A stretch of 64,000 bases of DNA from Monomorium pharaonis (lineage: Eukaryota; Arthropoda; Insecta; Hymenoptera; Formicidae), in assembly GCF_013373865.1 (NCBI RefSeq), contig NC_050476.1, positions 1,844,501 to 1,908,500 of the forward strand, in the 5' to 3' direction. Below, piece by piece: positions 50,001 to 62,787 of the stretch; positions within the stretch are counted from its first letter, which is position 1; each line of letters opens with the position of its first letter. The translations under genes were made by a program, and so were the position numbers. The notes beneath the pieces were generated by a model, which worked only from the letters and a program-made list of their open reading frames with translations, was not told the DNA's origin and ran no database searches.

Positions 50001-52937
50001 ATTAATATTATCATATTATTACATATCACACAAGATAAAAAACTTTGTATTTTGCAGGCAGCTGATTTTAGAAATTTTTGGGGCGTGAAGTCTGAATTAC
50101 GTCGATTTAAAGATGGAGCCATTCGTGAGGCTGTAATTTGGTCAAAAGGCAAATCTCTCACGGACAAAAGAATAATATGCAAGAAAATAATAGTGTATCT
50201 GTTAAAAACAAAATTTAATATCTTTAGAAAACAATATTTGTATGTCGCGGATCAAATGGAAGATTTGTTAAAGTTGCATAAAGTAATTTATCTAATTACT
50301 TTAACTTAATCGATTAAAGTAATTTGTTTTTTCAATTACTGTTACTTTCTTGAAATTTTATTTAATTTATGATTATATACTTTTAGTACAAAATAACGCA
50401 TTTCGTATATGGAACTGGTGAAGAAGCTACATTGAAGGTTCTACAAGCTTTTAACACCTTAGAAAAGAATTTAATGTCGCTAAATGATATGCCTTTGACG
50501 ATAAACGGTGTACAAGGCTCGAGTCCAGTTTTTCGATACGCAGAAGTCTTTCCACCGCTTGCTACTGTTCATCGGAAAACTGATGGTATCACCGAGGAAC
50601 ACAAGAATTGCTTGAGTCTTTCAAAAAAAATAGTAAAATGTCCTATGTATGTTCACGCGCTCGATGCGACGTTACAGTTATCGATTAGTGGAAAATGGCC
50701 TGAGGAATTGAAAGCCATTAGGAAGACAAAGGCAGCATTTTACATACAAATCGCGGAATGTCTTAGGGCGCAGCATGATGTGACAGTTCAGGCCAATCCT
50801 TCTTGTGTAGATGTGTATCAGGTTAATATAATAAATTTTATTTTGTGATAATATAATATTTGTAATAATAATTACATTTTAAGTAAAAATGTTCTATAAT
50901 ATTACTTTTATAACTGTACATTTTTTCTTAAAAATATAAAGTTTTTTTTTATTAGGACGGATTTGTTTTTCGATTAAGAATAGCGCATCAAAAAGAAATT
51001 GCTTTGATGAAACAAATCAACGAAGACGGAGTAATTAAGTACAGGGACAATGAAGAATCCATTGAATTGGAAAACAAACTGTTTCATTTACCCAAATTAA
51101 GCAGCGCCTTGCATGGGTGAGAATTTATGAATGTGATTCTTATTGGGATAATTCGTATAAGACTTTAAGAGTATATCTTTTGAAAGTAACACTTTTCTGA
51201 ATGAGAATTTTTGTCTCGTATTTAATTATATTATCAATAGGATAAGTCTTAGATTTTAATAATTAAAAACATTAAAATTGTAAATTATATAAAAATGATT
51301 AATATAAAAATCATTTTATATAAACTTGAGATTTCATATATAATACTATTATAATAAATATTTTACTCAATTTACGGCTTGCAATCGGCTCTTGAAGATT
51401 AAATAAGAAATATGTTTGCATAATAATTTTGATATAATCAGATGCAACAAATAAGAAAAACATTTTGTGTGTGTGTGTGTGTGTGTCTGGTGTGTAGAGC
51501 TCATATATAGTATATATATATATATTATATTTTCAATTTTCATTCTTTTAGATTACATTCTCAACAACCATCATTTGGTCCTGCTTGCTGTTTGGCGAAA
51601 CGCTGGTTATCGGCGCAACTATTAGATGATACTCATATACCAGGAGTTGTAATTGAATTGCTCATGGCATCACTGTATCTAGCACCAAAGCCGTACAAGC
51701 CAGCTCAGACACCACAAATGGCATTTCTACGATTTCTGGAAGTTATTGCTAGAGCTCATTGGAATACAGATCCCATCATTGTCAATTTCAATTGCGAGAT
51801 GACCAGTAAGTCAACGTCTTAATATATTTATTTATTTTTTAATTCAACTGTAAATTTCAGCAAAATTTCATGCATGAAATAATCAGTTGAAATCGAAATA
51901 ACAAATTGATACTGAAATCAGAGTTGTGTTTCTATTGAGATGTATAAAGAAGATAATGAGATGTATAAAGAAGATAAATAAAAATATTCTTACTTTAAAT
52001 TTATCTATACTATCTCTTCTGATCTTAAGAAAATTGATATGTAAATATATTACGTAACAAAATAATGTTAAATTTTACAGATGAAGAAATTGTTGCCGTA
52101 GAAACGTTATTTAGTACTGCTCGCAATGCTCTACCAGCTTTATTTATATCTACTCCTTACGATCAGCAAAAATCCTTGTGGACTAGAAAAGTGCCGTCGC
52201 AATTGATTTTAAATCGTATGAGTACGCTAGCGAAAGAATCGCTGAAATTATTCGATGACTCGTTGTTCAATAACACGATTCTGGATGTAAAACCCATGTT
52301 CCGTCCTCCTCTCTCGGAATATGATTGTTTGTTACATCTAAAATCGAATATGATTCCTAGAAGATTGCAGGCAATCGATGTATCCAGCAAAGCAAAAATT
52401 GTAGATTTACATCCATATAAAACTCACTTGCTTCAAAAAATTCCGATTGTAAACTTTGATCCTGTGCAATGTTTCTTAAAAGATTTAAGAGTAAGTATCA
52501 CCGGATAACTTATTGATAAAAATAAATAAAAATAAACTGTAATTGTTAACAATTAAATTAACTGTCAATTTCATTGAATTGCATCAATGCTTTGAAGAAA
52601 AACATAATTCATTATGCGATTTAACTGTTGGTTGTCTAAATTATATATATATTTTTTTAATTTTCAGGAGAGTTATGGAGATTATGCCTTGTTTTTCCAT
52701 GATACTTATGGCGGTATGGTGATCGGGGTTCTGTTTAAACCTACTGTCCTCGAGCGAAAAGATTTTAAAGTGTCAGACGTTAATTGCAGAAAACTTGACA
52801 CCGATGGTAAACTTGTTTTAAACATCTCAACCATGATTGAAGATTTTTACATTCTAGGAAGAGGTATTATACGCAAGATTGATATTCCAAACAAAAGTTT
52901 GTCTTTAATGACGTCAGAGTCAGCTCTGATTATGTAG
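47057..52937 (+). CDS. NOL6: Nucleolar protein 6 (UTP22 homologue)
   Basis: Nucleolar component of the small-subunit processome (yeast Utp22) needed for 18S rRNA maturation; it has a nucleotidyltransferase-like fold without known activity. Exons: 47057-47074, 47540-48091, 48167-48641, 48883-49164, 49241-49514, 49611-49905, 50058-50282, 50387-50821, 50956-51116, 51552-51805, 52081-52490, 52668-52937; 1216 residues. Diagnostic segments: KQPTVEELSQLRETENLFHS, VVGSYESGC, LLKIWLCQRELNKGQ, FWGVKSELRRFKDGAIREAV, and GDYALFFHDTYGGMVIGVLF near the end. The N-terminus is acidic then Lys-rich. An 18-base first exon (MKGISK, donor AAG|GTATAA) fits in phase with the acceptor at 47539; without it translation would have to begin at an internal ATG (47600). 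That first exon is inferred. Intron 1 carries a long CT tract and intron 3 a MITE. Confidence 0.94.
47401..47480. repeat. CT-rich tract, (CT)n
   Basis: About 80 bases of almost pure pyrimidine on the plus strand, including CTCTC runs and a C9 stretch. It lies in NOL6 intron 1, 60 bases before the acceptor. Confidence 0.9.
48697..48836. mobile_element. MITE-like element in NOL6 intron 3
   Basis: Inverted ends AGTAGAAAAAGCAG and, on the opposite strand, AGAAGAAAAAGCAG, with a second inner pair (ATAAGATTTTT and CAAGATTTTT). Total about 140 bp, filling most of the 241-bp intron. No coding capacity. Confidence 0.7.
51466..51486. repeat. (GT)n microsatellite
   Basis: About ten GT units within NOL6 intron 9, upstream of a short TA run. 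Confidence 0.85.
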
Positions 52938-55050
52938 TATGATCTCGATATCTGTAAAAATAACTGAAATTACTTTTGTCTTTAATTTTTTTAACGTCTT
53001 TCCTTTTTTTTTACTTTTTGTATCAGAATTAACTACATCATTATTAGTTTGTATGTTATCTTGTTTCTTCGGCATGCCTTAATATATAATTATTTGTCAC
53101 TTTTATTATGTATAACAGGATGATCAATAGTAAACTTCCTTGCTTTTAGTTTCATAATATTATAAAATATTGTTTGAGTTAAATAATAATCGTCGTATGT
53201 ATAAAATATATTTGTATAATATATAGTATTATTTTGTATGAATTTGAGGAGTTTCTTTTCCTTTATCCTAGAACATGTATTTAACACTCAATTTCACGAC
53301 CTACTGACCAGAATAATTATGTCATAAAACAGATTTATTTTTAATTGCTTCTCTCTGTAATTCAAGGTCGAATTTTGCTGCGTATCAAACGAAATGCGGA
53401 TGGCGTTTTTAACATAATCATATATTTCAAAAGCCTAAATGATGCATTTTTGTTTTAAATATTGGATTAAAATAGCAAATAATAAATTAATAGTTATTGA
53501 AGCTTACAAATTTATATATCAGAATAAATTAAGATATATTAAATTATGTCAAATTACATTTAAATGTTGTGTAAATTATAAAAACAAAAATTAATAATTT
53601 CTTACGGTTGAAAATATATTTTGTTTTTAACAATTATTACATATTTAGCATTTGTTGAACATACTTTCCTATATAAGTATTAGATGGACAGATAATAGAT
53701 AACACTTATCACAAAAAATCTGATGATTGCGATTGATAATATTGTTGATAGGATAAGACTTATCATTAAATACATCAATAATTGCAGTTCAATCCTTATA
53801 CGATTTATGCTTCTAACTTGCATGGTGCTACTATCTTTTATCTCGTGATAATATATAAATTTTTTACATATTTTAGATTATAATTTTTTAAATAAAGACG
53901 CATAAATTGAGAGGATTTAATTTTTATCCGTTTCCTTCAATTCATGATTTTTTCTAAAGCATTTTCTCAATCTGTACATTATTTACCTGGAATTATGATG
54001 TTAAAAGCAATGCAAACAAAAGTAATGGCTCTCGCACAATGTTATGCAATAGGAACAGCGAATAAAAAGAGAAAGAAAGAGGATCTTTCCTCTTTTATTA
54101 TTCTTTGTTTCTATTGCCTGGGTCCTTCCTCTATTCCTTAATAATGTAAACAAGAAAAGAAGAAAATGTAGCTTTTTTCATCAGCTAAATACTTTATTGT
54201 TACCTTTATGTTCTCATTATAGCCATATGCTACGTATTTAAAATGATAAAACAAAGTATTTTGCTGTCTATATTGCTATGTCTATGAATATATTCTAGTT
54301 TCTTACCTATATAGATGGATGTGAATGTTTACATTTATAAAAAATAGTACATAATATATATTCTTTTTAAACTTGTAAAAAATAAGGTTTGGCGATAAGA
54401 GTTGTAAATACAATAAGATAATTTACAATGACTAATTATCACGTATAATAATTTGCATAACTGACTATAACTTCCTTGAAATATTTTAAATAAATTTTCG
54501 AAAGATAAAAAAATTCTATTACATAATAAGTATATTAGCGTAATAACACTGCAATATAAATCATTGTATACAGTTGCAATAAAAATAATATATAGAAAAA
54601 TTCTTAAAATGTTTAGAATATTTAAATAATTATGAATCATTTACCATAAAATTATATAAAAGTAAAAAACAAATTATATTTCTGTTAGATTTGTGAATGT
54701 AAGGATTAATTATAATTTTGAATCAGTAACTATATATATTGAAATAATTAAAAATTAAAAAGACAATAAAAAAACACAAATATGTATTTCGTACAAAGCG
54801 TTTCATTAGAAAGCAAGAATGAATATAAAAATTTGAACAATTCTGAAAAATTAAATACATAATACGTAAAAAATGCAGAGAATAATGATTAGAAATTGAA
54901 TATCAAATTGCTACATATTCTTAGTAATGACATATAATATAGCACTAGCTTAGTGCATGATTTGATATCCGATTTTTATCAATTTAATTTGATTGATGTT
55001 CTTCATGTTGATATAACAATATCAGTAAAATACAGGATCTGTCATCGAGC
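52938..55050. other. Spacer between NOL6 and the GH31 gene
   Basis: About 2.1 kb, very AT-rich. It holds the NOL6 3' untranslated region at its left edge. Open frames at 53944 (plus) and 54335 (minus) look random in composition, and I see no splice-linked coding exon. Confidence 0.5.
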
Positions 55051-55055
55051 GAGTA

Positions 55056-55088
55056 TATATAAGCCGTAAACGATGTTGTTCCTTCAGT
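55056..55088 (+). promoter_or_regulatory. TATA box plus arthropod initiator of the GH31 gene
   Basis: TATATAAG at 55056-55063 and the arthropod initiator TCAGT at 55084-55088. The initiator A (55086) is 30 bases from the first T of the TATA box, the expected spacing. The first long-frame ATG follows at 55102, so the 5' untranslated region would be only 16 bases. A short ATG-ATA-TGA frame starts at 55097. Confidence 0.75.
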
Positions 55089-55101
55089 CATCAAAAATGA
55101 T

Positions 55102-57956
55102 ATGACAAGCAAAATGCGATCAATAGAGAAAAGCAGTAAGTATACAGTTCTTGAATCAAAACAAATAAGAGATAAAAATACAAACAATATATCTGAAAAC
55201 GGATATATCATTTTGCACTTTTGTGATGTGCTTTTACGATTTTTTTTAAAGACATCTAGGAAATTAAATATAATTGTTCTGTTTTAGCGATGCGCTCTTT
55301 GATACTACTGCTATTCCTTACTACTACCAAAAGTTACGACATTGTTCTTAAACATGGGATTCTCAATGTAAACCCTATTAATAATAATCGCGTGATTGTT
55401 AACCTTACGAGCAATGGTGAGTCATAACACGACACATAACTTCCTATGTTCCTCATGCTACTCATGTTATCGTCAAATAAATTTTTCTATTAATTTATAT
55501 GCTTGTTTCCTAAGTTGTTCTTGCTGTTAGTTATTTTTGCAAGCTTTAATTTATTTCTTCTTGTTTATTAACATCTTAATATCTTCGCGAAATATTAATT
55601 TCATTTTTACAGGTTTTAATAATAAAGTTACTATCGATGAATGCTATATTTGTTTTAGATGGCACAAACATGGTTAATATCCTTTACACAAAAAGTCCAT
55701 CGGCTACGCAGCAGAGTACGCCTTCCGTGTTCAAGAATTGTGGCAACAACAAAATATGCTTAAAATATGCCACTGGGGAGTTAGAATTCGACATCGATTG
55801 CGAAAAGGAAACCATCACTGTCATTCGTAAGCTCTTCAATTCTGCCGGTGAACTCTTGGATTGTTTCCAGCTTACTGATGACACGCAATGGTTTGGCGGG
55901 CCGGAACTTCGCTATCAGCACTGGCCCATACAGCACATGTACTACGACGAGGAACCGTACCTGCCGACGCATCCTGTAAATATGGCAGTAGCCGAGCGTT
56001 ACTGGTTGTCTAGTAAAGGGATTTATATCTATGTGGACGAGACAAGCCCACTGTTCCTCGATCAGAATAATTACCGGGATAAATACCTGTGCATGATTGC
56101 GAAGAACAAGGCGCCCTACCAGCTTCGCGACAATATCGTACTTAACTACACGTTGGGTATCTTTTTGGATCCGAAAAGTGCTCATCAACACGCGGTGAGA
56201 AACCATCTACGTAAGCCGTCGGGTCGCCCCAATGAACGGATGATCCAGTATCCTGTATGGTCCACCTGGGCCAGATATAAAGCTAATATCACTGAGGAAT
56301 TGGTGGAGACGTACGCAGACGAGATTATTACCAATAACTTCAAGAACAGCCAGATCGAGATTGATGACAATTGGGAGACTTGCTATGGTTCCGCTGAGTT
56401 CGATCCTATCAAGTTTCCCAATATCAGTGCTCTTATACAACGACTAAAGAACAAGGGCTTCCGCGTTACGTTATGGATACATCCGTTCATTAACCGAGGC
56501 TGCGAGCCCGCGTATTCCACTGCGTTGAACAATTCTTACTTCGTCAAAAACCTCGACGGAGGCGTTCAGATGTCCTGGTGGCAGGGTAAAGATTTAAAAA
56601 TGACCTTGTTGAAAGTAATTTTTTCTATCAAGACTCAATTACCATATTTTTTCGCTTTAGCGTTTCATATTGAATACTTCTACGTTGAAATTAAAGAATT
56701 ATCTATAATCTGAATGGAACAGAAAATTATCGTGATATCAAAATAATATTCATTTGCAAACATCCTTGTTAAATTATTTGAAGTGTTATATCATTTAATT
56801 ATGTTTTTTTTTTCAGGTTCAGATGCCGCTACGATTGACTTCACGAATCCAGCTGCGGTGATCTGGTGGGTAGCGCGATTGAAGCGTCTTGAAGATCTTG
56901 GGATTGATAGCTTCAAGTTTGATGCTGGTGAGGTATCCTGGTTACCGCAAATAGCGGAGCTGAAAGGCTCGCTCGATTTGCAGCCAGGTATATTCACGCG
57001 GGAGTATGTCAAGGCACTCGCTAGCAACTTTGATGATAATATTGAAGTGCGGGTGGGATGGGGTACCCAAGATTTACCGATATTCGTTCGCATGATCGAT
57101 AAGGACACCAGATGGTCTTGGAACAACGGTTTGCCCACCCTGATAACGACGCTACTGCAAATGAATCTCAATGGATACGTCCATGTGCTGCCAGACATGA
57201 TCGGCGGCAATGGTTACCTAGATGGTTCGCTCAACGGAACGGAATATCCATCTAAAGAGATATTCATCAGATGGCTACAGGCCAACGTCTTCATGCCATC
57301 GTTGCAATATTCTTTCGTGCCCTGGGATTATGACAATGAGGTGAGTAATCTGGAAAATCTTATTCGAGATGGATGGATTGCTGTATGACAGATTAAAGAA
57401 TTTAGTTTCTTCCTCAAATAAAAACGAAATTATTAAAAATATTTTTTATTTGATTTTATCAGACCATCAACATCTGCAGAATTTATACCGATTTACACGC
57501 CACTTATACTCCATCAATTTTGAACGCCATGCAGCAGGCTATTGAAAACGGCACTCCTGTAAATCCTCCTATTTGGTGGATTGATCCTACTGACAGTGAA
57601 GCTCATAAGATTAATGACGGTAAGTTTACGTGAATGTACAAATTGTTTTAGATTTGCCAAATATTTCAACACAATTGCTCTTATATATAAACAAATCTTT
57701 CTTGATAAAATCAGAACACACGCGAGATAATTCGTAATTGAATGTCGCTATTCAATTGATTACAGAATATCTCCTTGGAGAGTCTATACTAGTTGCTCCG
57801 GTAATTGAAGAAGGTGCTGAAAGTCGCAATATCTATCTACCTAAAGGAACCTGGCAAGATATGAATCGACAGAAGGCCTATAAAGGACCGACATGGCTAT
57901 TAAACTATCATGCTCCCATAGAAATACTTCCATATTTCAAGAAAGTGTCTTGTTAA
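55102..57956 (+). CDS. Glycoside hydrolase family 31 enzyme, MYORG-like
   Basis: Retaining alpha-glycosidase related to animal MYORG, an alpha-galactosidase of the secretory pathway. Exons: 55102-55135, 55288-55416, 55659-56585, 56817-57340, 57463-57619, 57766-57956; 653 residues. A second ATG (55290) at the start of exon 2 begins a clean signal-peptide-like stretch (MRSLILLLLFLTTTKSYD), so exon 1 adds only 12 residues. The GH31 core includes WFGGPELRYQHWP, SQIEIDDNWE and VTLWIHPFINRGC. The nucleophile Asp lies in SFKFDAGE (about residue 399); the acid/base candidate is in VRMIDKD (about 458-460); substrate-pocket motif PDMIGGNGY follows. The end is PIEILPYFKKVSC. The polyadenylation signal AATAAA (57955-57960) overlaps the stop TAA (57954-57956). 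Exact substrate unknown. Confidence 0.93.
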
Positions 57957-58020
57957 TAAAGAATTTAAAAATTTTCAATATAAAATATTTATGTAATAAA
58001 TATTTATTCATATAAAAAAG

Positions 58021-58157
58021 CTATCATGGAATGCTATATTTGTTATAGATGGTATAAACACGATTAATATCCTTTACAAGAAGTCCCTCCGTGCTCGAGA
58101 ACTGTGATAACAATGTGTTAAATGTGCTGCTGAACCGTTAGAATGGAACATCGATAC
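58021..58157 (+). pseudogene. Degenerate fragment of the GH31 gene (exon 3 start and its acceptor)
   Basis: Clearly similar to 55633-55800 of the GH31 gene: GAATGCTATATTTGTT, then ATAGATGG in place of TTAGATGG, and TTAATATCCTTTACA are shared. About 30 bases of the middle are missing and the frame is broken. Intron sequence before the acceptor is copied too, so it arose by DNA duplication, not reverse transcription. It sits 65 bp behind the GH31 stop, between two convergent genes. Confidence 0.85.
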
Positions 58158-58228
58158 AAATTATCTTGTAACATGTCATAAATTTTTATTCCGAGATTGC
58201 ATGTTTCTTCATATATAAAAATAGAATG

Positions 58229-61200
58229 TTAACTTGAGAAAACAGGATAAATAAATTCGCTGCTTACTAGTAAAGATCGAATCTCTGCGTCAAGTTTCTT
58301 GATCACTACGTCATCGGCCGTGTGATTTCCGGTCCTCAAAAGGGACTCGCGTTTCTCCTTCAGCATCTGCAACCGCTCATTGTATTTTTCTGATCTATCA
58401 TAAACGTCTTTAATATTACAGGGAAAATTTTAAGACATTGTCGGCTGTCGTAAATATCTCATTACAGGTTTCCGTCGGAACAAAAGATTGTTTCGGTTTC
58501 ATCACATCGATTTCCTTTTGGATCTCGTTCAGCAAAATTTGATCGTTGTTTAAAGCTTTTCTATCCGCAGATAAAATTTCCGCGAGACTATATGCAAGAG
58601 CAAAATATAAGTTAATTAAAATATAAGTTATACAGAATTGTTTTAATATAATAATATTAAATATAAGTATAGGATGTTCCACTTGTGTAAAATCAATTCA
58701 AATCGTATTAAATATTTCAACAGTGATGGTGTTATATATTGCACTATGAAAATCTTTATTAAACATAAATAATGTCAAGAAAATTATACGTTTAATATAT
58801 ATATCACAAAGAATGAAGACATTCTTTATTCGATTACTAATGTGTCTAAAATTTTTCCATAGCTTTGAAGTGGAATTTCCTAGATTTAGTTAAAAATTAT
58901 ATTGTAACGTACTCCGCACTCAACAGTTCCTCCCTACTGTTCTTAATTTGAACTTGCATAGCTTCTTGATAATCCACTTTCATTCTGTGTAATTCTCGAA
59001 CTGCTTTGCTCCATTGCTCTCGAAAAAATTCTTTCCCCTTTTGAGCATTGTCTAATTTTTCTTCAAGAATTTTCACCTCTTGCAACAAGGACGCTGTTTG
59101 ATCCTGAGTTAAAGATCCCTTTTGATACATTTGCAATTCGTCCATTTGTTTACTTATTGATGATTTCAGATTTTCATTTTCGTATGACAATATTTCCACT
59201 TGTGCTTCTACAGCAAGTTTTTTCTCCTCAAGTTTGGTGACCTACATAAAATAGAGCGTTGAGTGTATAAAATTAAAATATAAGATAATATTTAATAAAT
59301 AAATAAGGAATACCAATCAAAATGTATACAATTATATTTCACAAACCTTTGATGTAAGATCGCTTTGCGTTGCATGCAAAAGATTATTGAGCTCTTGTAA
59401 CTTAGTTTCATATCTCCATTTTAAATCTTCATTTGCTTTAATCAGTCTAGTTTCGTTTTCCAGGCTCTTTAATCTCCGCTTTCTCAAATCTTCAGTAGCG
59501 TTGTTTAAACTATTAGCTAACGTTTTACATTGTTCGACGCTATATGCGAGCTTTGATTCTAAATTTTCCTTCTGAATTCGCCATTCCTCACTCAGCATGT
59601 TCAAATGATGTTCTTCCTTTCTTTTAAGCTATAATTCATATATTATATGTAAATAATACTTCATTAAATAGAAATTATCAATCATTGTCATTATCGTTTT
59701 ACCTCGACTTTAAACATTTCCTTTTGGCGTTCCTTCCAAGTCTCAAGCTCATCTACTATTTTATATGCTAAGCTATCGTCCAGTATCGGTGGCCCAAGAT
59801 TTTTATCTTAAATCATTTTAATAAATAGAGACAGACTTATCATTATCTAACTTTCTCATTAAAAAATAATACAATAGAAAACAAGAGAGAAAGAAGTTTA
59901 ACCAAAATTTTAATAAACTTAACTTACCGATAGTTTCTTTCTTTAAAATACAATGTGGTCCACGATCCTCTAACTTGAGTATGATATCCATTTCAGCAAT
60001 TTTATTTCGATCTGTATCGAACAGAGGTAATTTATACTGACATTCAAACTGGAAAAAGTTCTCATTTTATTTTTTATTATTTTAATCTGCTCTATAAATG
60101 TAACATTAATGTTACCTTTTCTTGATAAAATAATGGTTTTACGTCAAGTAGTAGCAATGATAGTGGTTCTTTGCCTTCGTTTGCATCGTATATACTGATT
60201 TTCGGTGGAAAAGATTGTAGTAATTGTTTTATTTCATCTGGTGCGGATATAAAGTGAAATTGACATACGATATCTTGCAATTCCACTTTCTGATTAGATA
60301 AGTCTGACATTGTTGCATATGCTGTTGACATGACTTCCGTTTTCGGATGGTGAAACCTATGCAGAGATCACATTAGATTATAAAGAATTAAAAAAAAGAT
60401 ATTTTTATCCTTCCTTAAAAGGAAAGATATATTTAAATGTAACAAACCGAAATTCCATTTCTCGTTCAGATAGTGTTTTGGATATTAATGTTATCGCTAC
60501 GAGTGAAATATGTAGACAATAGCAGTGATAAGATCCTACATCTTTGATGTAATTTTTATCGATACAATCGCAGAATATTCCATCGCAGGAGCGTGAACAT
60601 GTAATTTTATTCGTTTGATGTTTTACATACTGACAATCAACGGATTGTTTATTAATATTTTTATATTCTCTCGTGCGTTTAATTCTGTTGGGAATATTTC
60701 TGAAATTAGACTTTCCAAAATCACCACTGGGATTTCTGTGAGATTCGATCTCTAGATATTTCTGAAATCATATATTATTTTAATTTATACCAAACAGTTA
60801 TCAATTTTATTATTAATCGAGATGGGAGATTATTCACAAAACGATTAAGTTCCTGCTCTACCTGATCAATATTATTTATACTTTCTTCATTACGATTCAT
60901 TTGAGTGTTACATATGGAATTGTTGCAATTCATTGTCATATTAGAATTGAGAAAAATATTTGTTTTACTTCCAATATATTGCAATTTAAGTTGCAACTCA
61001 AGATGTGGTTTCTGATGATTTTGATTTTCAATGTGTTTTCCTATCAAATCTTGTTTAATCAAAAAACAATGTTCGTGTAAAGTAGTAGTTGCATTGGCAG
61101 CACATTTGAGAAATTCTTGCAGACTGTCCGCAGATACTAGAGATTGCAGATTGATTGACGATTCGGCTATTACATTATTTTCATGTTTCAGATATATTAA

Positions 61201-62694
61201 CAAATATGGCTTCAATTGTAGGTATTGTTTTAAGACACTTAAGGAGCTTCGTATTCTTATTATCACTTTTTCAGGCATAAAATAACATTTTCCAGACTCT
61301 ATCTTAAATGGCTTAAGTTCTACATTGTTATCCAAAACTCTATATGAAAAATGCATGGTGCTATGCTTGTTTAAATGTTCAGGTAACAACAGATGCAAAT
61401 TTTCTATGCATATAGCCGTGATACTTAATATAAATAACTCGCAACAGGTGTCTAGAGGTCCCAATTGAATCAATTGCTCATCAGGATGCAAGTAAGGAAT
61501 TATTTTATTACTTTCCAAAATCACATTTTTGTCTGTCATTAAATTTCTTAGCTACGAGATAATGTAATATAATAACGATATTTACATAAGCTTTATAAAA
61601 CTAATTAGTTTATACAGTAAACTGTAATTAATTTTACTGTTTATATAAATATAACAATATACTAAATATGAGATTTAGTATATCATTCCATTGTTTCATT
61701 TGTCGCTCAATTGTGGAAAAATATAAATAATTATTATTAAATTTAGAATGTTAGTCAGAAAATATTATTTATACAAGATAAAAATATATTTTACCTCAGT
61801 TGTTGAATTTAGATTTAGATCCTTTCGATCTTCGACTCTTAATGCAAGAAGTAACTCAGGCTTTTGCACTTTAAGATCACTTTTTAATCCCAGTAATTTA
61901 TACCAATTTGCTTTTGGACTCAAATTTGGACATTTAGATACTATTTGAGCAGAACGTATATTCAGCAGAACATATCCAATTCTCTCTCTAACCTCGTTCT
62001 CTTTAAAAGCAAAGCATTCTAATTTTAATGAGGCTTGCTCTGATCGCATTCTATAAATTAAATTCAATGTGAAGTACCTATTTCATTCACTACTAATGGC
62101 AATTTGAATAAACAGCAAAAATATCATCTCTTACCTCCTCAACATCATTTTATTGGTTTCCCAAACCAGATCAGTGGCATATTGTGGAGTCGGGCAAGAC
62201 TCAATTCTGTCAGTTTCCAAAGAATGTCCGTTTAAAATTCCAGTCAATATTGTTGATTGTAAAACTTGTTCAAAACCCTTTCCTATATATAATACACATG
62301 AATGTTATTCAATTATAATAATTGTAATAATTTAATAAGTAACAATTTCATTTCCATTGAAGATTCAAGGTCTACATTAATTACTTCATAAAGAGTCCTT
62401 CTAATCAGTTACTACACATTGACATAATTTATAAAATAAATCAAGAATAACAACTTTCACTCCTTTCCACTTATTGTTATAATATAAAGATTTCTTTATC
62501 CCTTCTTGGCAATGTAATGTTTGAAGTCATACATTCTATTCGTTTGTATAAAGATTTCTTTGGAAAAGAATTTTCAAAGGAAATACATTAGAAACAGAAC
62601 AGTATTCTAATAATCAAGGACACATCTACAAAAACATTTTACCTTCTTTTATACTCAAAATAATTTGCACATCAGATTTTGACGTTTCCGTCAT
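58229..62694 (-). CDS. CEP120: Centrosomal protein of 120 kDa (CEP120)
   Basis: Centriole elongation and centriolar appendage protein of ciliated and dividing cells. Twelve exons (minus): 62694-62643, 62282-62135, 62050-61795, 61551-60862, 60761-60448, 60356-60116, 60048-59928, 59806-59703, 59628-59347, 59241-58913, 58587-58466, 58407-58229; frame kept, 945 residues against 986 in human. The N-terminal C2 domain starts MTETSKSDVQIILSIKEG and includes RIGYVLLNIRSAQ and NWYKLLGLKS. The second C2 includes LIQLGPLDTCCELFILSI and VIIRIRSSLSVLKQYL. A third C2-like part follows (about 455-600), then a coiled coil (about 608-940) with FFREQWSKAVRELHRMK and the end motif KEKRESLLRTGNHTADD. The exon 4 donor is chosen as CAG|GTAGAG but could lie up to about 60 bases later; intron 11 is only 58 bases. 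A 5' X-box lies at 62788. Confidence 0.93.
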
Positions 62695-62787
62695 CTTGTT
62701 GAGTCCCATAAAATATTCTATACAAAATAACAAATTCGGCAAAAAATATACCGCCGTGTACCTACACACTCTCCGCGATTCAAATCT

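Noticed and set aside
53944..54141. Plus-strand 65-codon frame after NOL6
   Set aside because: No motif recognised and no splice connection; the region is very AT-rich.
55613..55658. Earlier acceptor (TTACAG at 55607-55612) for GH31 exon 3
   Set aside because: It would join exon 2 in the wrong phase and lead to a stop; the acceptor TGTTTTAG ending at 55658 keeps frame.
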